Origin: Ascaphus truei
Lineage: Eukaryota; Chordata; Amphibia; Anura; Ascaphidae
NCBI GenBank assembly: GCA_036426205.1
Contig: CM071570.1
Coordinates: 138,834,754 to 138,898,753 of the forward strand
DNA: 64,000 nucleotides
Reading direction: 5' to 3'
Part shown: piece by piece, positions 22,252 through 35,400 of the stretch
Position numbering within the stretch: the stretch's first letter is position 1
How the letters are laid out: each line of letters starts with the position of its first letter
Program-made: the position numbers and the translations under genes
Notes under the pieces: model-generated
The model's database searches: none
Told to the model about the DNA's origin: nothing
Seen by the model: only the letters and a program-made list of their open reading frames with translations

Positions 22252-24154
22252 GGCATCACACAGTCACGTGCACATGCAGAGCCCTCGTTCACAGACGCTG
22301 ATCTCATTCCAACAGGGAAAGACAGCGTGGCTCGGCTGCTGCACAGCAACATGCTCCAGACAGACCTGACGGTCTGGGGAGCTAACATAGAGGGAGTGAT
22401 TCATATCTAACTGGCAATCTACTATCTACAATACTAGGGACAACATACCCGATGCGCTATCCCACTACTAATAATGTTTAGGGATATCTTAATACTCTAG
22501 TAGCAATAAAGTGTCCTATTCAGATACTATCATACTTTATAGATTCTGAAGTGCAGTCTAACAACCCTATATGGAGTAGTAAAACACTCATTAGGATAAG
22601 GTTCTTATATTATTAAACCTGTTCATAGAATCCTATACAGTGGATTACTTTAGCTGATATTCTCCTTATCTAACCATACAGGAGTCTCAGCTTTGCCTCA
22701 ATTCTCATCAGTATATTAACCCATAAGTACCAGTGTCAACTTTAGATCTGCTTACTTAAGATCCCAGGTTTACACGATAGAATTTATATCTCCGCACTCA
22801 CGCACAATTACCAACATTTCGTTAGTGGTCATGATTGGTGCAACCATCTAGGATTGTTATTAACAACCAACATCATAACACTTGGCTGTAATACACAGCA
22901 GCTTAGTTGTCGAAGGGTTTCTGTCTCATTTGGCCTCAACCAGTACTTAGTATACTGTGGCACTACATATAGGTTACCACTCTCATTCCCTCATCACACC
23001 ATTCCCTAGGACCAGGTGATTACTTCACACAAGGAACACTAGGGCCAGTGAACTCACAAACACTGGGCATTAATACATAATATAAACCTCTACTCCTCTG
23101 TATACTTACCCCAAGAGTCTATACAGCGCTTGGAACCTATTTAATTATTGTTTTAAACCCCATTGTTTTAATGAAGTTTTGAATAAATCATGTTTTAATA
23201 CTATCATCATCTCACTTAGTAACAGAGTGCTACATAGGGGTTCTGTTCATCTCTGGTCTTATAACTTAGCTTTTATCAAGGTAAAGGGCAGCGCGCGCGA
23301 AACACGTACGTGTTTTTATCTGTTCCAGCTGTCCATGTGAGCTGAATAAATGTCACATTTTATGGGTACCCGTGGCTGATCCTCATTTTTATGCTGCTGT
23401 AGCCCTTGCTTTGTTCTTCCCATATTTTACTCTCAAAACGAGTGCATCTTGCGTGGCTAATATACTCTTACATTTTAACTTCTTGGGGTGTGGTGGTTAA
23501 AATGTTACTCACCTTTTCCATGCAAACAGAGGCCTTCTTGGATTTCTGATCAACTTTACTGATGAGTGCAAACAAAAAATAAAAGAAAACTTTAGGAATG
23601 CAAAAATGAGGGGAAGGTGAAAAAACAAAGATATCAATGGGAGAGCAGTTTGGGAAAGACCACCAACAATGGTTGCATGCTTGAAAAGGAAGGATACTAT
23701 AATCAGACAAGCAGGAGATAAGGCAGAGCCCTACAAAGTGCTAGGGCCATTATGTCAGGGGCCAGATTAAGGGGTTGCTAAGGCAACAGGCTTAGAAGAC
23801 AACTATAGGTACTTTGCACAGTGACACAAACTAAGGCATAGGTCACTGCAGGCATAGGACAAAGAAAGCCACATATAGGGGTATCAACAAAGTTCCATCG
23901 TACTATGTAGATTCTCTTCATTTACTTGTATCTTTCTTGATGTAAAATGAAAATGCCATTTTTTTTTTAAATATACAAATAAGTACAGATGTTCTGCAAG
24001 TAAAATGTTATTTGGTTATGTTGAACTGAAGATCTAAACACTTTTGCTGGAATGCATTTTGGAAAGAGAACTGAAAAGTCATTTTATAACCACCATAATG
24101 TCACTCCTTAAGGCAAGCCCAATAAAAAGTCACAGATACGTGGATTTATGGATG
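22252..24154. other. No gene seen; one hammerhead-like motif
   Basis: Non-coding sequence. Near 23265-23310 a TTATCAAGG...GCGCGCGAAACACGTACG motif resembles the palindrome arm ends at 21906 and 22251. Confidence 0.45.
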
Positions 24155-25420
24155 TGTAGCACTACTGCATTATAAAAAAGAAAAGTTTAGCCCCCTTTCC
24201 CTATGACTAAGGGAACTACGTATGCTGATATACCTGTATGCTCACAGGAGGCCTAAGCCTCCATCACTGGGAGCCGGGTGAGCTCTTTCTCCTCTCGGTG
24301 CAGCGCCTCCACCTATGAGGGATCCTAGCGTTGGTGGGATAACCCCTCACAGGAACCAATAACAGTAATAAGTGATACACACACGTATATAACTAAGGTT
24401 TACTGACACATGCACATATAATAACAATCACAATGCCCAATGCAATACCCACACAATACTCAACATCCCAGTGTGGTTCACCCAAAGTACTGACGGTGCC
24501 CTAGGCACCTAAACACTCGGTGTTCTTAGAGCAGTCCCCACCCAGAATGTGTGGGAGCGCAACCCCCCTTGTGTGGTGATGGTGCATGGTGGGTACCTTC
24601 CTGGCTATGACCAGGGAATTGTGTAAGCCTTCTTGTAGCAGAGCTGCGTCTGTGATCCCACGACGCGGCGTCTGCAAAATCCCCTCTCGCCTCACAGGTG
24701 ATGGTCCGCCTTGTGGGGGAGCTCCAGTGGGAGTGTCTCCTGTAATGTCTATAGGGCCCTGATCCCAGACCGCAGGGTATGGCGTGGCTGTCCGGTCACC
24801 GGTGCAATACCACAACAGTACTAAGGCAATGTCCCTATCTGGAGCCTTCCCTACAATACTGTTCCTGAAGTGACTCTGAGTCTAAGTGGGACCTGTGGGG
24901 GAAGTCTGGCCTAGTCCAGGAACTACTGGTACCCTGGACACTACCTCTTCCCTTGCTGCCTCCGTCGGACTGACTCACGGGCTTTTGCGCGCGGGGGATA
25001 TCCTGCTTCCCTGCTCTGCTTCATCCCTATTGGCTGTACTGCCAACGTGGTGCCTACCTCCCTAAGCACTATGGGACATGTAGTCCTGCGTGCCATCTTG
25101 CGGAGCCACCAAAGATGGCCGCCGCAGCACTGGTACTCACTGCGCATGCGCACCGGGGTTTGCACTGCGCATGTGCGATCTCTAAGGGCTGTAATATAGT
25201 GCGCGCGCTAATTATAATTGGCTGTGTAAGCCTGACGTTTGTATACTTGAGACATGCGTGCGCAAGGCCGTAAGCGGTGTTGCAGCAGATCAGAGGAAAT
25301 ACAAGAAAATTGTATTTTCGCGCTGTTGCCGCGCCACATGACGCTATGAACCAATCACAGCGCGGCCTACCGCTGTGACATCATAGCCCTCACCGGAGGT
25401 AAGAGGGGAGCTCGGCTACA
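24155..25420 (-). mobile_element. Solo LTR of the composite family, upstream of PM20D2
   Basis: Read on the minus strand it starts TGTAGCC (25420) and ends GTGCTACA (24155). Near its 3' part it has CATAGGTGGAGGCGCTG (24301-24316), as at 16198-16214 of the 3' LTR, followed by an alignable GGCTxAGxCCTCCTGTGAGC block. It carries a GCGCATGCGCA site near 25141 and a second GCGCATGTGCG site near 25161. It lies about 600 bp upstream of the PM20D2 start and points away from it. No clear target duplication. Confidence 0.65.
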
Positions 25421-25810
25421 CCAGTATAAAGTTTTCACTTTAGCAGTTTCAGCTAAAAAAAATAAATGACTGTGGTCAATGAATTCCACACTGTCAAAGT
25501 ATTTTTGCAAACTAGGGACAGACCGAAGGCTGACGTTTTATTCCGGTTCTTTTCTTGAACTATTTTGTTGACTGTCAATAATTAATGTGGTCCTGTCTTT
25601 GTGCACGAATACACCGGCGGGGGGTACACAGCCGAGACTTGGGTACACACCAATTGTGCAATTGTAGGTTGACAACACTCACTAACCCAACACAACCTCT
25701 TTTACATGCCTTTCTAAGCGCAGTCAAAAACAAGCCGCGGGGGTGGATGGGAAACAGAGTCCCCTCCAAACATAAGCGGCAGTGGCCGCATGTGAATGCG
25801 AAGCATTGGG

Positions 25811-25825
25811 ACTACATTTCCCAGA
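25811..25825 (+). promoter_or_regulatory. ZNF143-like promoter motif
   Basis: ACTACATTTCCCAGA matches the ACTACAxxTCCCA element bound by ZNF143 in many vertebrate CpG-island promoters. It lies about 200 bp upstream of the PM20D2 start codon. Confidence 0.45.
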
Positions 25826-25889
25826 GGCGCATAGCGGCAAATAACGGAACAGGCAGGCGTGGGTAACCTGTCGGGTGGTTAAGTCCGGA

Positions 25890-26480
25890 GCCAAACACAC
25901 ATCACGCGCAGAGACAGCGCACGCTCACAGCAGCTCGGCCATTAACGTTCACCCGGCGGAAAACGTTCCACACATTCAAACTCGGCTGTGACAGTGAGAG
26001 CAGCAGCTGCGTATACCAGGGGCGATGGGTCCAGACAAGGAGCTGTGCGCAGCAGCCCTGGGCGGCACGGAGCCCTCTCTCCTAGATCAGTGCAAGCAGC
26101 GGGCAGCGGAGATCATCCAGCAGGAGGCCGAGCGCCTCTCTGCCCTGAGCCGCGACATCTGGAGCCAGCCGGAGCTGGCCTACCAGGAGCACCGGGCTCA
26201 CGACACCCTCACCCGCTTCTTCTCCTCCTGCCCGTCCTGGGAGGTGCAGCCGCACTACAAACTAGACACGGCCTTCCGGGCGGAGTGGGGTCCGGTGCCC
26301 GCCGCGGCTGCGGCTCTGCACGTGGGCTTCCTGTGTGAATATGACGCGCTGCCCGGGCTGGGACACGCCTGCGGGCACAACCTGATCGCGGAGGTCGGGG
26401 CGGCCGCTGCCCTGGGGCTAAAGGGAGCGCTGGAGAGCGTGCAGCCGCCTCGGGCGGTCAAGGTGAGGGGGAGAGACACG
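25890..26480 (+). promoter_or_regulatory. PM20D2: CpG-rich promoter region of PM20D2
   Basis: CpG-dense sequence spans the presumed 5' UTR and coding exon 1, with no TATA box near the start. The ATG at 26025 is in GGGGCGATGGG context. The transcription start cannot be placed from sequence alone. Confidence 0.5.
26025..26462 (+). CDS. PM20D2: PM20D2 coding exon 1
   Basis: Encodes residues 1-146, from the initiator to PPRAVK, and includes the EYDALP and CGHN motifs. The donor is AAG|GTGAGG, phase 0. The open frame continues into the intron to 26669 but loses similarity to the family after the donor. The ATG is the first in a CpG-rich context and gives an N-terminus of the expected length. Confidence 0.95.
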
Positions 26481-29400
26481 CGCTTTGTATATCCCTATAT
26501 GTCACAGATATACACTGAGGAGCTACACCTCCTAGTTACCCTCCAGGTGCCGGGGACGCTCAGAAACGGAGCGCTGCGATTGGTCTATGCCTTTGTCACG
26601 GTTACTGAGAAGCCCCAAGCCCCGCCCCCCAGTGTAACCCCATGGTCCAGATCCACAAAGTTTCATTAACCCTTTCAGTGCTGCCTGTGTGGCCACAGAC
26701 CCTCCTGCGCGTCCATGTCACGTGACCGCTTTTCGGAGTGATCACAGGATAAGGCCTGGGACATAGTGCTTTGATCCGGGCTGAGGCTCAGGGAAGACAG
26801 TGACTTTCCCTCAGCGGCGCTCGTGGGTGTGTGGGGCGGGCCAGTTGACGTCACGGAGCTGGGGGCGAACCGCTACCGTGACCGGGCCCTGCGTCCGGCG
26901 AGCGCCAAATTTAAAAACTCCGTCAACACAGCGTTCCCACCAAGCGTGCGGAGCGTGCACGAGCCCCGTTATAAGCCGCGCTCATTCGCGGCTGCAGGGC
27001 TCAGGTGACCGAACAGCAGCACGCCGCCTGACCAGCCCGAGGCCTAAAGGTAAGGCCCGCCTCCAGAGTCAGCGGGCCGCACTGCAGACAGGCGGGCCTG
27101 CCTCGACGCAATGACCATACACAGACCGCGATATGCGTTGTAGGGTAGACCGGAGCGGGAGGTGGGAGGGAGGTGGGAGGTTGACAGGGAGGGGGGGGGG
27201 CGGGCTTGAGCGGCGGGGACCCGCTACTTCCCCCACCTCCCTCCACGGACTCGGGCTGGAGCTGCTGATGGAAGCAACACACACCACACACTCATACACA
27301 CACACACAGGCACTCATATATACACACACACACACATACACACACACATACACACACACATACACATACACATACACATACACATAGACAGACAGACGCA
27401 GGCACTCACGCACTCAGACACATACACACAGACAGGGACGCACGCACTCAGACACACACACAGACAGGCACTACCTGCTTCACTCCACACTTCCCCGCTC
27501 CCCGAAGCCTCTCCTCCTCCGCAAGCCTCCCCCCCATTGGCTCACAGCCACACCACGTGAGCGTCAACCAGGGATCCCATTCTGCAAGCTTCTTCGTCGC
27601 TAACAATCCTAGCCCTCGCATGTATCTACAGCACTACCTACTTCTATGCTTGTCACATAGCGGCGACCGACAGCATGTAGTGAGCTGTGCAGCCAGGGTG
27701 GGACGGACTCATCGCAAGGAAGCCCTGCTGGTGGGGAAAGCAATGGTGTGGCCGCCCGCGCCCAACGAGCGCAGCGGGACCGAGGCCTAAGGCTGCGGCC
27801 ACGCTAGCACTGAGCGCGCGGCGCTTGCTGAGCTTAGTTTCTGCAATTTAAATTGTCCCAACCCGGCTCGGGTGGGCATGCTCTCCCAAGCTTGGTGCTT
27901 GGGGAGACAAATAAAAGAGAGTTTGAAGTGCGCTCAACAAGCCCCCGTGCGCGCTTGCAAAATAGACAGGACACCCGGCGCTCATTCTTGGAGAGCTGGT
28001 GACGCTCACCGCTCTCGAGCATGGTCAGCGCCAGTGGTGCCGCAGCCTTACGTTTCTATTCCGACTGTAGGGAGGGGCTCGGCCCCTTCAACGTGTTACG
28101 TGAAGGGGTTAAATCAGAGCTCATGTCTTCACGTTCCTTTAGATTATTAATGGAAGTTATTTTCTCAGCTGATTATATGCAAAAACAGCAGCTGTTGTGA
28201 CTCCATAGCATATCCCCTTCCACCATCAGTGACAGCGTCACGTGATCACGAGTGCTGGATGGGCCCCGGACTCTGGCCCCTTTGTCACTAAAAGGGTTAA
28301 ATATTAATAAATTAGTTAAATATTGCCTACCTGTGGTGTTCAAGCAATCCAGACCCTGTCGAAGCCTAATTTTCAGGGTCTGCATGTTAGTAACACCAAG
28401 TTTTAAGTATGATGATCTAAGTCAGGGGTGCACAAACTTTTGAAGTGAAACTTCCTTAGTGGCACCTCATTCAAACTGGGGCAAAAAAGAATGTGGAGAT
28501 AGAAATGAAACGGATGGGACGTCAGTGCTGGCAGTTGGCCGGGGGCTGTGTTCTGTCAGCCCGACCCCAACAATGACATCACAACCGCTCCACAAATCAG
28601 ACGCCGCCGCCGCCAGCCGCTCCTAATGGCCCCCGCTCCCCCCGAACACGGCCCGCAGACATATCGCGCCGGCGCCGCTCCTAACGCTACTATACGTCCA
28701 GTGACGTCAGGCGCGGTGGGGGAACTCCGTCTAAGTGCCTCCCGGTCCCACCGCTGTATTCCTCCTCTTATGTAGAAGCCACTAGGCAGGTGAATGGGGA
28801 GTGATGCGCTACGGATATGCTCAATGATAACCCAGCGATAACAAGTCCCCCTGCCCCCGGAGCAAACACTCATGGGCCCGGCTTTGCCGCGGGCTGGACA
28901 CTCCAACGACTTCCGCGACGACGCCACGCGAAGCTGAGCGCGCTGAGAGCGGCAGTGCGCACGCAGACCAGTGGCTTGTCAGCGGCGCCGTTCCCCGCCC
29001 ACTGCCATGCCACGCATGCGCAGAAGCGGCTGGCAGCGGCGCTGGGGATAGGGTGGTTTGAGCGCGCCGCGGGGGGGGGTGGGGAAGGGGCGAGGGGAGA
29101 GGAGTGGGCTGAGGGTTCCGCGCCATGCCGGGACCGACGGAGGGGCTGGGAAAGAGGTGGAGGAGACCCCTGCAGAGTAAGCGAGTGGGGGACGCAGGCG
29201 GACCCCGGGAGTTCTGATGCGCAGAAGAGTGTGAGAAGGGCGGCGGGGAGAGCACAGGGGGGGGAGGCGGGTGAGATGAAGATGTGCGGGGCGGAGGCGG
29301 AGGGAGACCAGGAGGAGACTGTCCGGTCGGCGGGCCCGGTTGGGGAAGGGGAGAGAGGCTGTGAGAACGACGCCGAGGGGGGATGGGGAGAAGGGGGGGG

Positions 29401-32400
29401 GGGAGACTTGACGCAGCGCAGCACGGGGTGGGTGGGGGGGTACGCTTAGCAAGAAGGATCTTCAGAAGACTGAGCCCCCAGCGGTCCGCAGCTCCTCGTT
29501 CGGGGGTGCGGGGGAGTCAGGGACGAGAGGGGGCAGGACCACAGACAGAGGAGACATACTTTTGGACACTACAGAGTTGCAGGAATAACTGGACAAGTTA
29601 CTGACAGACACACACACACTGTACGACGCACCACAACTGACAACACACATTGACTGACACACACATTGACTGGCACATAACACAATGACACACACATTAC
29701 TTGAGCACCACCCACTGACTGACACACACAAACACACACACTTACCTGACTGCACGCACACGGACTCTGACGGCTACAGCGCAAACACTGACGACACGCA
29801 CACAATCTGACGCACCGCACCGCGCCCAGACAGACCGCACGCACACTCACAGGATGTCATGTACGTAAACACCGCACACCATGAATGAATGTGCCTATTC
29901 CTTCCCCCCACTGTGAGCTCCCCACCCGCTACAACATTTATGGTGACGTACTGGCTATGCCAATAAACACATACACACCACCCACTGACGCATGACACAC
30001 TTTGACGCCACGCACACTTTGACGCACGGCGCACGCCACACTGACTGTCACACATACGCACACACACTGACTGACACACATACGCACGCACACTGACTGA
30101 CACACATACACTCACTGACCGACAGAGAGACATTCACACAACACAGAGAGAGAGAGAGACATACACTGACACACACACACACACACACACTGACACAAAT
30201 ACACACACTGACCGGTACAGATACATACACTGACCGGCACAGATACATACACTGACTGACACACACACACAAACAAACACATACATACTCACTGACTGAC
30301 ACATGTGTGCCGAGCACGCGCGTTATAAGTCAATTTCTGTGACAAAAGTCAAAGAAGTTTCACTTACTATGCGCGTGCACCGCACACACAGCTTTTTTTT
30401 CCCCTGCGCCCCCCTGCCTGCTCGCACCCGCTCCTTACATTGTCTCCAGCGTTCTGACGTCAGGTGATATCACGTTGCCATGGCAATGCGACGCCGTGTT
30501 GTCTTGTCGACGCGTCCGCAGGAGCCGCCGGAGATCAGGTAAGGGACTTGCAGAGGCCTTGCCTGCGATCCCCTGCATTTAAGTTAAATGCTTTTGGGGA
30601 AGAGCATTGGGCCTCTGTAAGCGCCACCCTCCCCCCCCCCCCCTGAAAATCTCGCGCCCCCAGTTTGCGCAATCCTGACCTATGTAATGTTAAGTCTCTG
30701 CCTTAATCTTAATGCACTTTTGTGGATATGTACTTTAACACCTAACTTGTATTAATTTCCGCGTAATGATTAACGGCATTTACATTTAAGGAAATGCTCT
30801 TTACACGAGAAATAATAGCTTTAACGTTATTTGAAGATATGCGGTAAGACTTGACGTCACGTTAAGTGACTTAAGAGCTTTGCCTTTTAGGATAGAGACA
30901 GGATAGAAATGCTTGCAGACTGGCTGCTCCCCACTTTTATTAGTAACTGTCTTTGTCTTTGTCCCTCTTGTGTGTGTGTGTGTTTTTTTGTTTGTTGTTT
31001 TTAAAGCACTGTTATAGAACCTTTTTTAAGCATGTTAAAGTTAGACTAAAAATAACTTCATATGGTGCTGCTACCATGTTGTTTCTTTGGTGATGTTTTC
31101 TCTTGGGGGAGAGAAAGTTCTAGGCACTGTAGACATTAATGCAATTTCACACAACTTTCATCTCTCCATAGAAGCCAGGACATGCAATGTCACGAAATGT
31201 TCTAGCAGCGTAGATACTTCCTAGGCTTTGCCTATAGTGCCGCCGACGGCGACACGATGGGTGACGTCACCCGTCGCCACCGGCGAAAGTTATGTTTCGC
31301 CGGTCGGCCGCATCGCGGGATTCCCGCAATTTGATTTGTTCAAGGGCCGTCACGTGACGCGACGGCCCTTGAAAAATCAAATTTTGCCGGCGGCGGGTTT
31401 TCGCGACGGCGACGCCGCTTGTCGCCGTCGCGTGCACTAAAAGCGCACGCGGTGGCGGCAATGCTTTTTGTTTTTGGCCGAATTTGCGTCGCCGGCACTA
31501 TAAGCACGGCCTAACACTGGTGATCTATCACTGCTAGATAAACTTAGTCCTACATTAAAATTGTATATTCATATCACAACCGTTTAAACATCCCCTCCTG
31601 TCGTAATCAAGTGTCACAGGCAGAGTCATAGATGACATGGCAGCACACAGGAACATTTCAGAACAGTCACTGTTGTTTTTCTCAATCCTTTCAGAGGAGC
31701 CCTTCTGGCAGAGAAAGGGTTAATTAAGGCATAGAAGGCCTTTAATCACTTTGTTTACACTGTCAACTTTCTACTTAAATGTAATTTGATTATAAGTGCA
31801 CTGGAGAGCACATGACACCTTTTATTGGAGATTAGCAAGAATTAGCACATACGGGCCAATAAACTTTGAGGCATAGTGCTGGAAACTGGTGCGAGAGTGT
31901 GGGCTCCATCCACGCTTTTTACTGCCACCTTTCCTTATTTAAAGAGGGATTCTGTATTGTAGTTTAGACATAAATCATTCTTTGAATAGAGTCTTGACAC
32001 ATTGTACCTACAAAACAGCACTTGATGCATTTCTGTCAATACTAGGTGACAAAATACAGCGACCTTTCCTTCACCCCTAATAAGAAGATATACTGTATGA
32101 TAACGTGTTTTGAATGCACTGGGAGTTCTGTATTAATGTCTATTAAAGCAGCGGTGTGCAAACTGGGGGACGCAAGATTTGCTAGGGGGGCGCGGCGGTT
32201 ACAGAGGTCCCGCGCCCTTCCCCCAAGGCATTTAAATTAAATGTCGGGGATGCGTGAGGCCTCTGTAACTTCTCTAACCTGCTGTAAGCCGGGTCTTCGG
32301 CGACGCAGTGCGGTGTCAAATGATGCTGTGAGATCACACTATAGCACACTTACTTTCCCTTCCAGCGACGCGTCGTCCTGGTAACCCGTAGTTAATACAG

Positions 32401-35400
32401 GGGTGCGAGATTTTCTTGGGGGGGCCCGGCTGTTACAGAGGCCCCGTACTTCTCCAAAGGCATTTAAAATAAATGGCGGGGTTCACGTGAGGCCTCTTAA
32501 CTTTTGACTTACCGTTCATTTTGCGCACCCCTGAGTTAATATACCCCTGAGTTTTAGCCCACCTCATCAGCAGTGCAAGATATTTGTAAAATGTTCCTGT
32601 TTGCTGGGAAGATTGGCAACAAATTTATCACAGTTTGAGCCGTAAACTGTAACAATAGTCAATGTTACCTTAGTAATATAAGAATACATTGTAGCTGCTG
32701 AGTTACACTGAAAGATTGATTTGAAACTGAAAGGCAGCCATTTAGTGAACCCTGGGAAGCAGGATTTTGCTGATCGATCACAGGAGAACCAATCGATCGG
32801 CAGCTTAGGTAATTATTTTTCAATAAAGATAATTAAATGCTGCATATATTAAACAAACAATTTTTTTTTTTTTATTTAGGTTGCTTGGATTGCCTCTTTT
32901 TTTTAATTGAATGCGTGAAACAGAAATTGGCTTCTACGGAGTGACAGGTTTCTAAATCAGAAAAAGAAGCATTTACCTTTTTATATTATTATATTATGCA
33001 TACTCTCACGTGCAGGATTTCTGGGATTCCCGAGAAGTGCTCCGGTTTATACGCTCATCTTATGTTGCAAAAATGTAGGTGTATTGCAAAGTGCAGGGAA
33101 CATTAGAGCAGGGGTGTGCAAACTGGGGTCGTGCGATTTTCTGGGAGGGGCGCAGTGGTTACAGTGGCCCCGCGCTCTTCCCCATGGCATTTAAATGAAA
33201 TGCCGGCGGGATCGCGCAAGGCCTCTGTAACTTTCCTTATCTTGGCTTCAGGTGACTCATCTCCATGGCAACATGGCATCAACAACGACGCAGGTTCACA
33301 TGACATTGCGTTGCCAAGGTAACTTGACGTTGTGACATCAGAACGCTGGAAACAAGGTAAGGAGGGGCGAAGAGCAGGCAGGGGAAAGTTTACGCACCCC
33401 TGCATTAGAGCATACAGAAGGGAGGTTTATTTCACTGCTGCACATTTTGGCCAAAAAACAAGTTCTTCATAAGGATCCAAAGATCCCAAGTGAAGATCTA
33501 GCACAGTTTTAAAATAAAAAATAATGATCCTTTTAAACAAGTATTTCTATACTTTACAATTCTACAATAACTCATACTTCCAATTTCTAAGTTGTAACCG
33601 TGTGGCAAATTAGGACCAGTTTTTAAACTAAGACTTGGTGACATATTTAAAAGTTATAAAACAAAAAACAAAAGTCTCCATACTAGTACCAAAAATACTT
33701 TCTCGCATGCCTTTCCTTAACCCTTTGAGGGCCGGAGGGACCACTGTCCCCAGCACTTCCGCTCCTCGGAGTGATCATATGTTGATGGCGTCACTGATGC
33801 AACAGAAGAGGAGTCGTTCTCTTGTGTTACTTAGTCGCGCGGAAACAATCTCCTTTACAAAACGAGCAAATAGGATATAATAACTCCTATGATGTAGCTA
33901 CCACATCATGGGACACCAAAAGGTTTACATTTCACTTCAAAGCAAACATCACCAAAGTTTTTCTTTATTTATTTATATATTTCTTAAAAAAACAAACAGG
34001 TTAAAAAAACATTACAAATCATATCCTCATATCTAATAGTTGCAGAAAAGCATCATTTGTTATGTTTTTGGAGACTTATATGCAATTAGTTTTTTTCCTT
34101 TTTTATAGTAGATGGAACTGTGGGATGCCTTCTATAAATTATAAACATGTTTTGTAAAAAGAAACCCAGCAAATACTATGGTCAAAATAATACTTTTCAC
34201 CTAATATAGTGAAAATGGTTCAGGTCAGATACTGTTGAGCATAACAAAGAAACGTGAGTATTTTACTGTCATCTGAACCACACCATGTGGTGTGATTGCA
34301 TCATTTTACATTCACACTTGCTTACATTTTGTTTTCAATAATAACTGGATCCTCACTGCGATTGATGGCTGGGCCTTATTGAGCAAGGGAGCAGCTGCTC
34401 TATGACGACAGTTGGAGTGAAAGGGAATTACAGCATTATGTCATTGTACCAGAAATTACACGTACTCTCCTCCTTGTCCATGAATAATTTGTATAGGAAT
34501 CTGTATTACAGACCTAATCAGAAATACCTAACAAAAAAAAAAAAAAACAACCTCTTCCATTTATTTTTTTCCCTTCTGGTGTTCACTGAATATACTACTT
34601 TTGCTGCTACATGTGCCAGCAATGCATTGCAAAGTAATTCCACAGTTTTAGGAATAATAAAGGAAACCAGTGTGTTTGATCCCTCAGACAGTCTTGGGTC
34701 AGTCAGAGAGAGGGGGAGCAAAGTTGCTGTAATTATGCACAATAGCTATAGTAATATGTACGTGTTGCACAAAGTGGTCCCGGTGTTATGCTGGTTATGT
34801 AGTTAAAGCGTTAATTACACAAAAGCATTTCCAAAACGATTGTGGTTTTCAGGAATCCACCAGCAAACCGGAAGCCTAAACTGTGTCTTTTCAAAAGAAT
34901 TGAAGGACTCAGACGAAAACTTTTAGGAAAGAAAAACCTGAACTTCTTTGTGAAATCTGGACTATACATTTTTAGAGCTGTCATCGTTTTAGTCTTACAG
35001 GCCCAGTACGTGGTGATACAGCTTGTTGAAAAAATGCAGGGCGCTCAGGAACCATTGGATATGTAAAAAACAAAGCAAAAATACATAGTGCAATACTGTG
35101 TGGTGAAATAATAAAGCAATTGAGTGATTAGGACACCTAATGAGTGCACACTCACACTTTTACAGTGGGTGATAGGCAGTGTACCCTTCCAGGGTTGTCT
35201 CTGAGTGCTGATAGAGAACTTGATGGTGATGTCATCAGTCCAGGTCACATATCAGCTCCCAGGTTCATGCAACTATAACCACAAGAAGCAGACTAAGTGT
35301 AGGGGGTATAACAGTTTAGTGGGTACATTCAAAATTTAAAAATGGCCACTCACATTAAGCCCCCATACATAATTAGTTTTACGAAGTCCGCCCTCGTGAA

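Noticed and set aside
24501..24815. 104-codon minus-strand frame
   Set aside because: Lies inside a solo LTR and matches nothing in the related LTR; judged incidental.
26463..26669. Read-through extension of PM20D2 exon 1 to 26669
   Set aside because: The frame stays open past the GTGAGG donor but loses family similarity, while exon 2 continues it exactly.
28817..29452. Several 120-210-codon frames on both strands
   Set aside because: GC-rich sequence has few stops; the peptides are arginine/proline/glycine-rich with no domain, and opposite-strand frames overlap.
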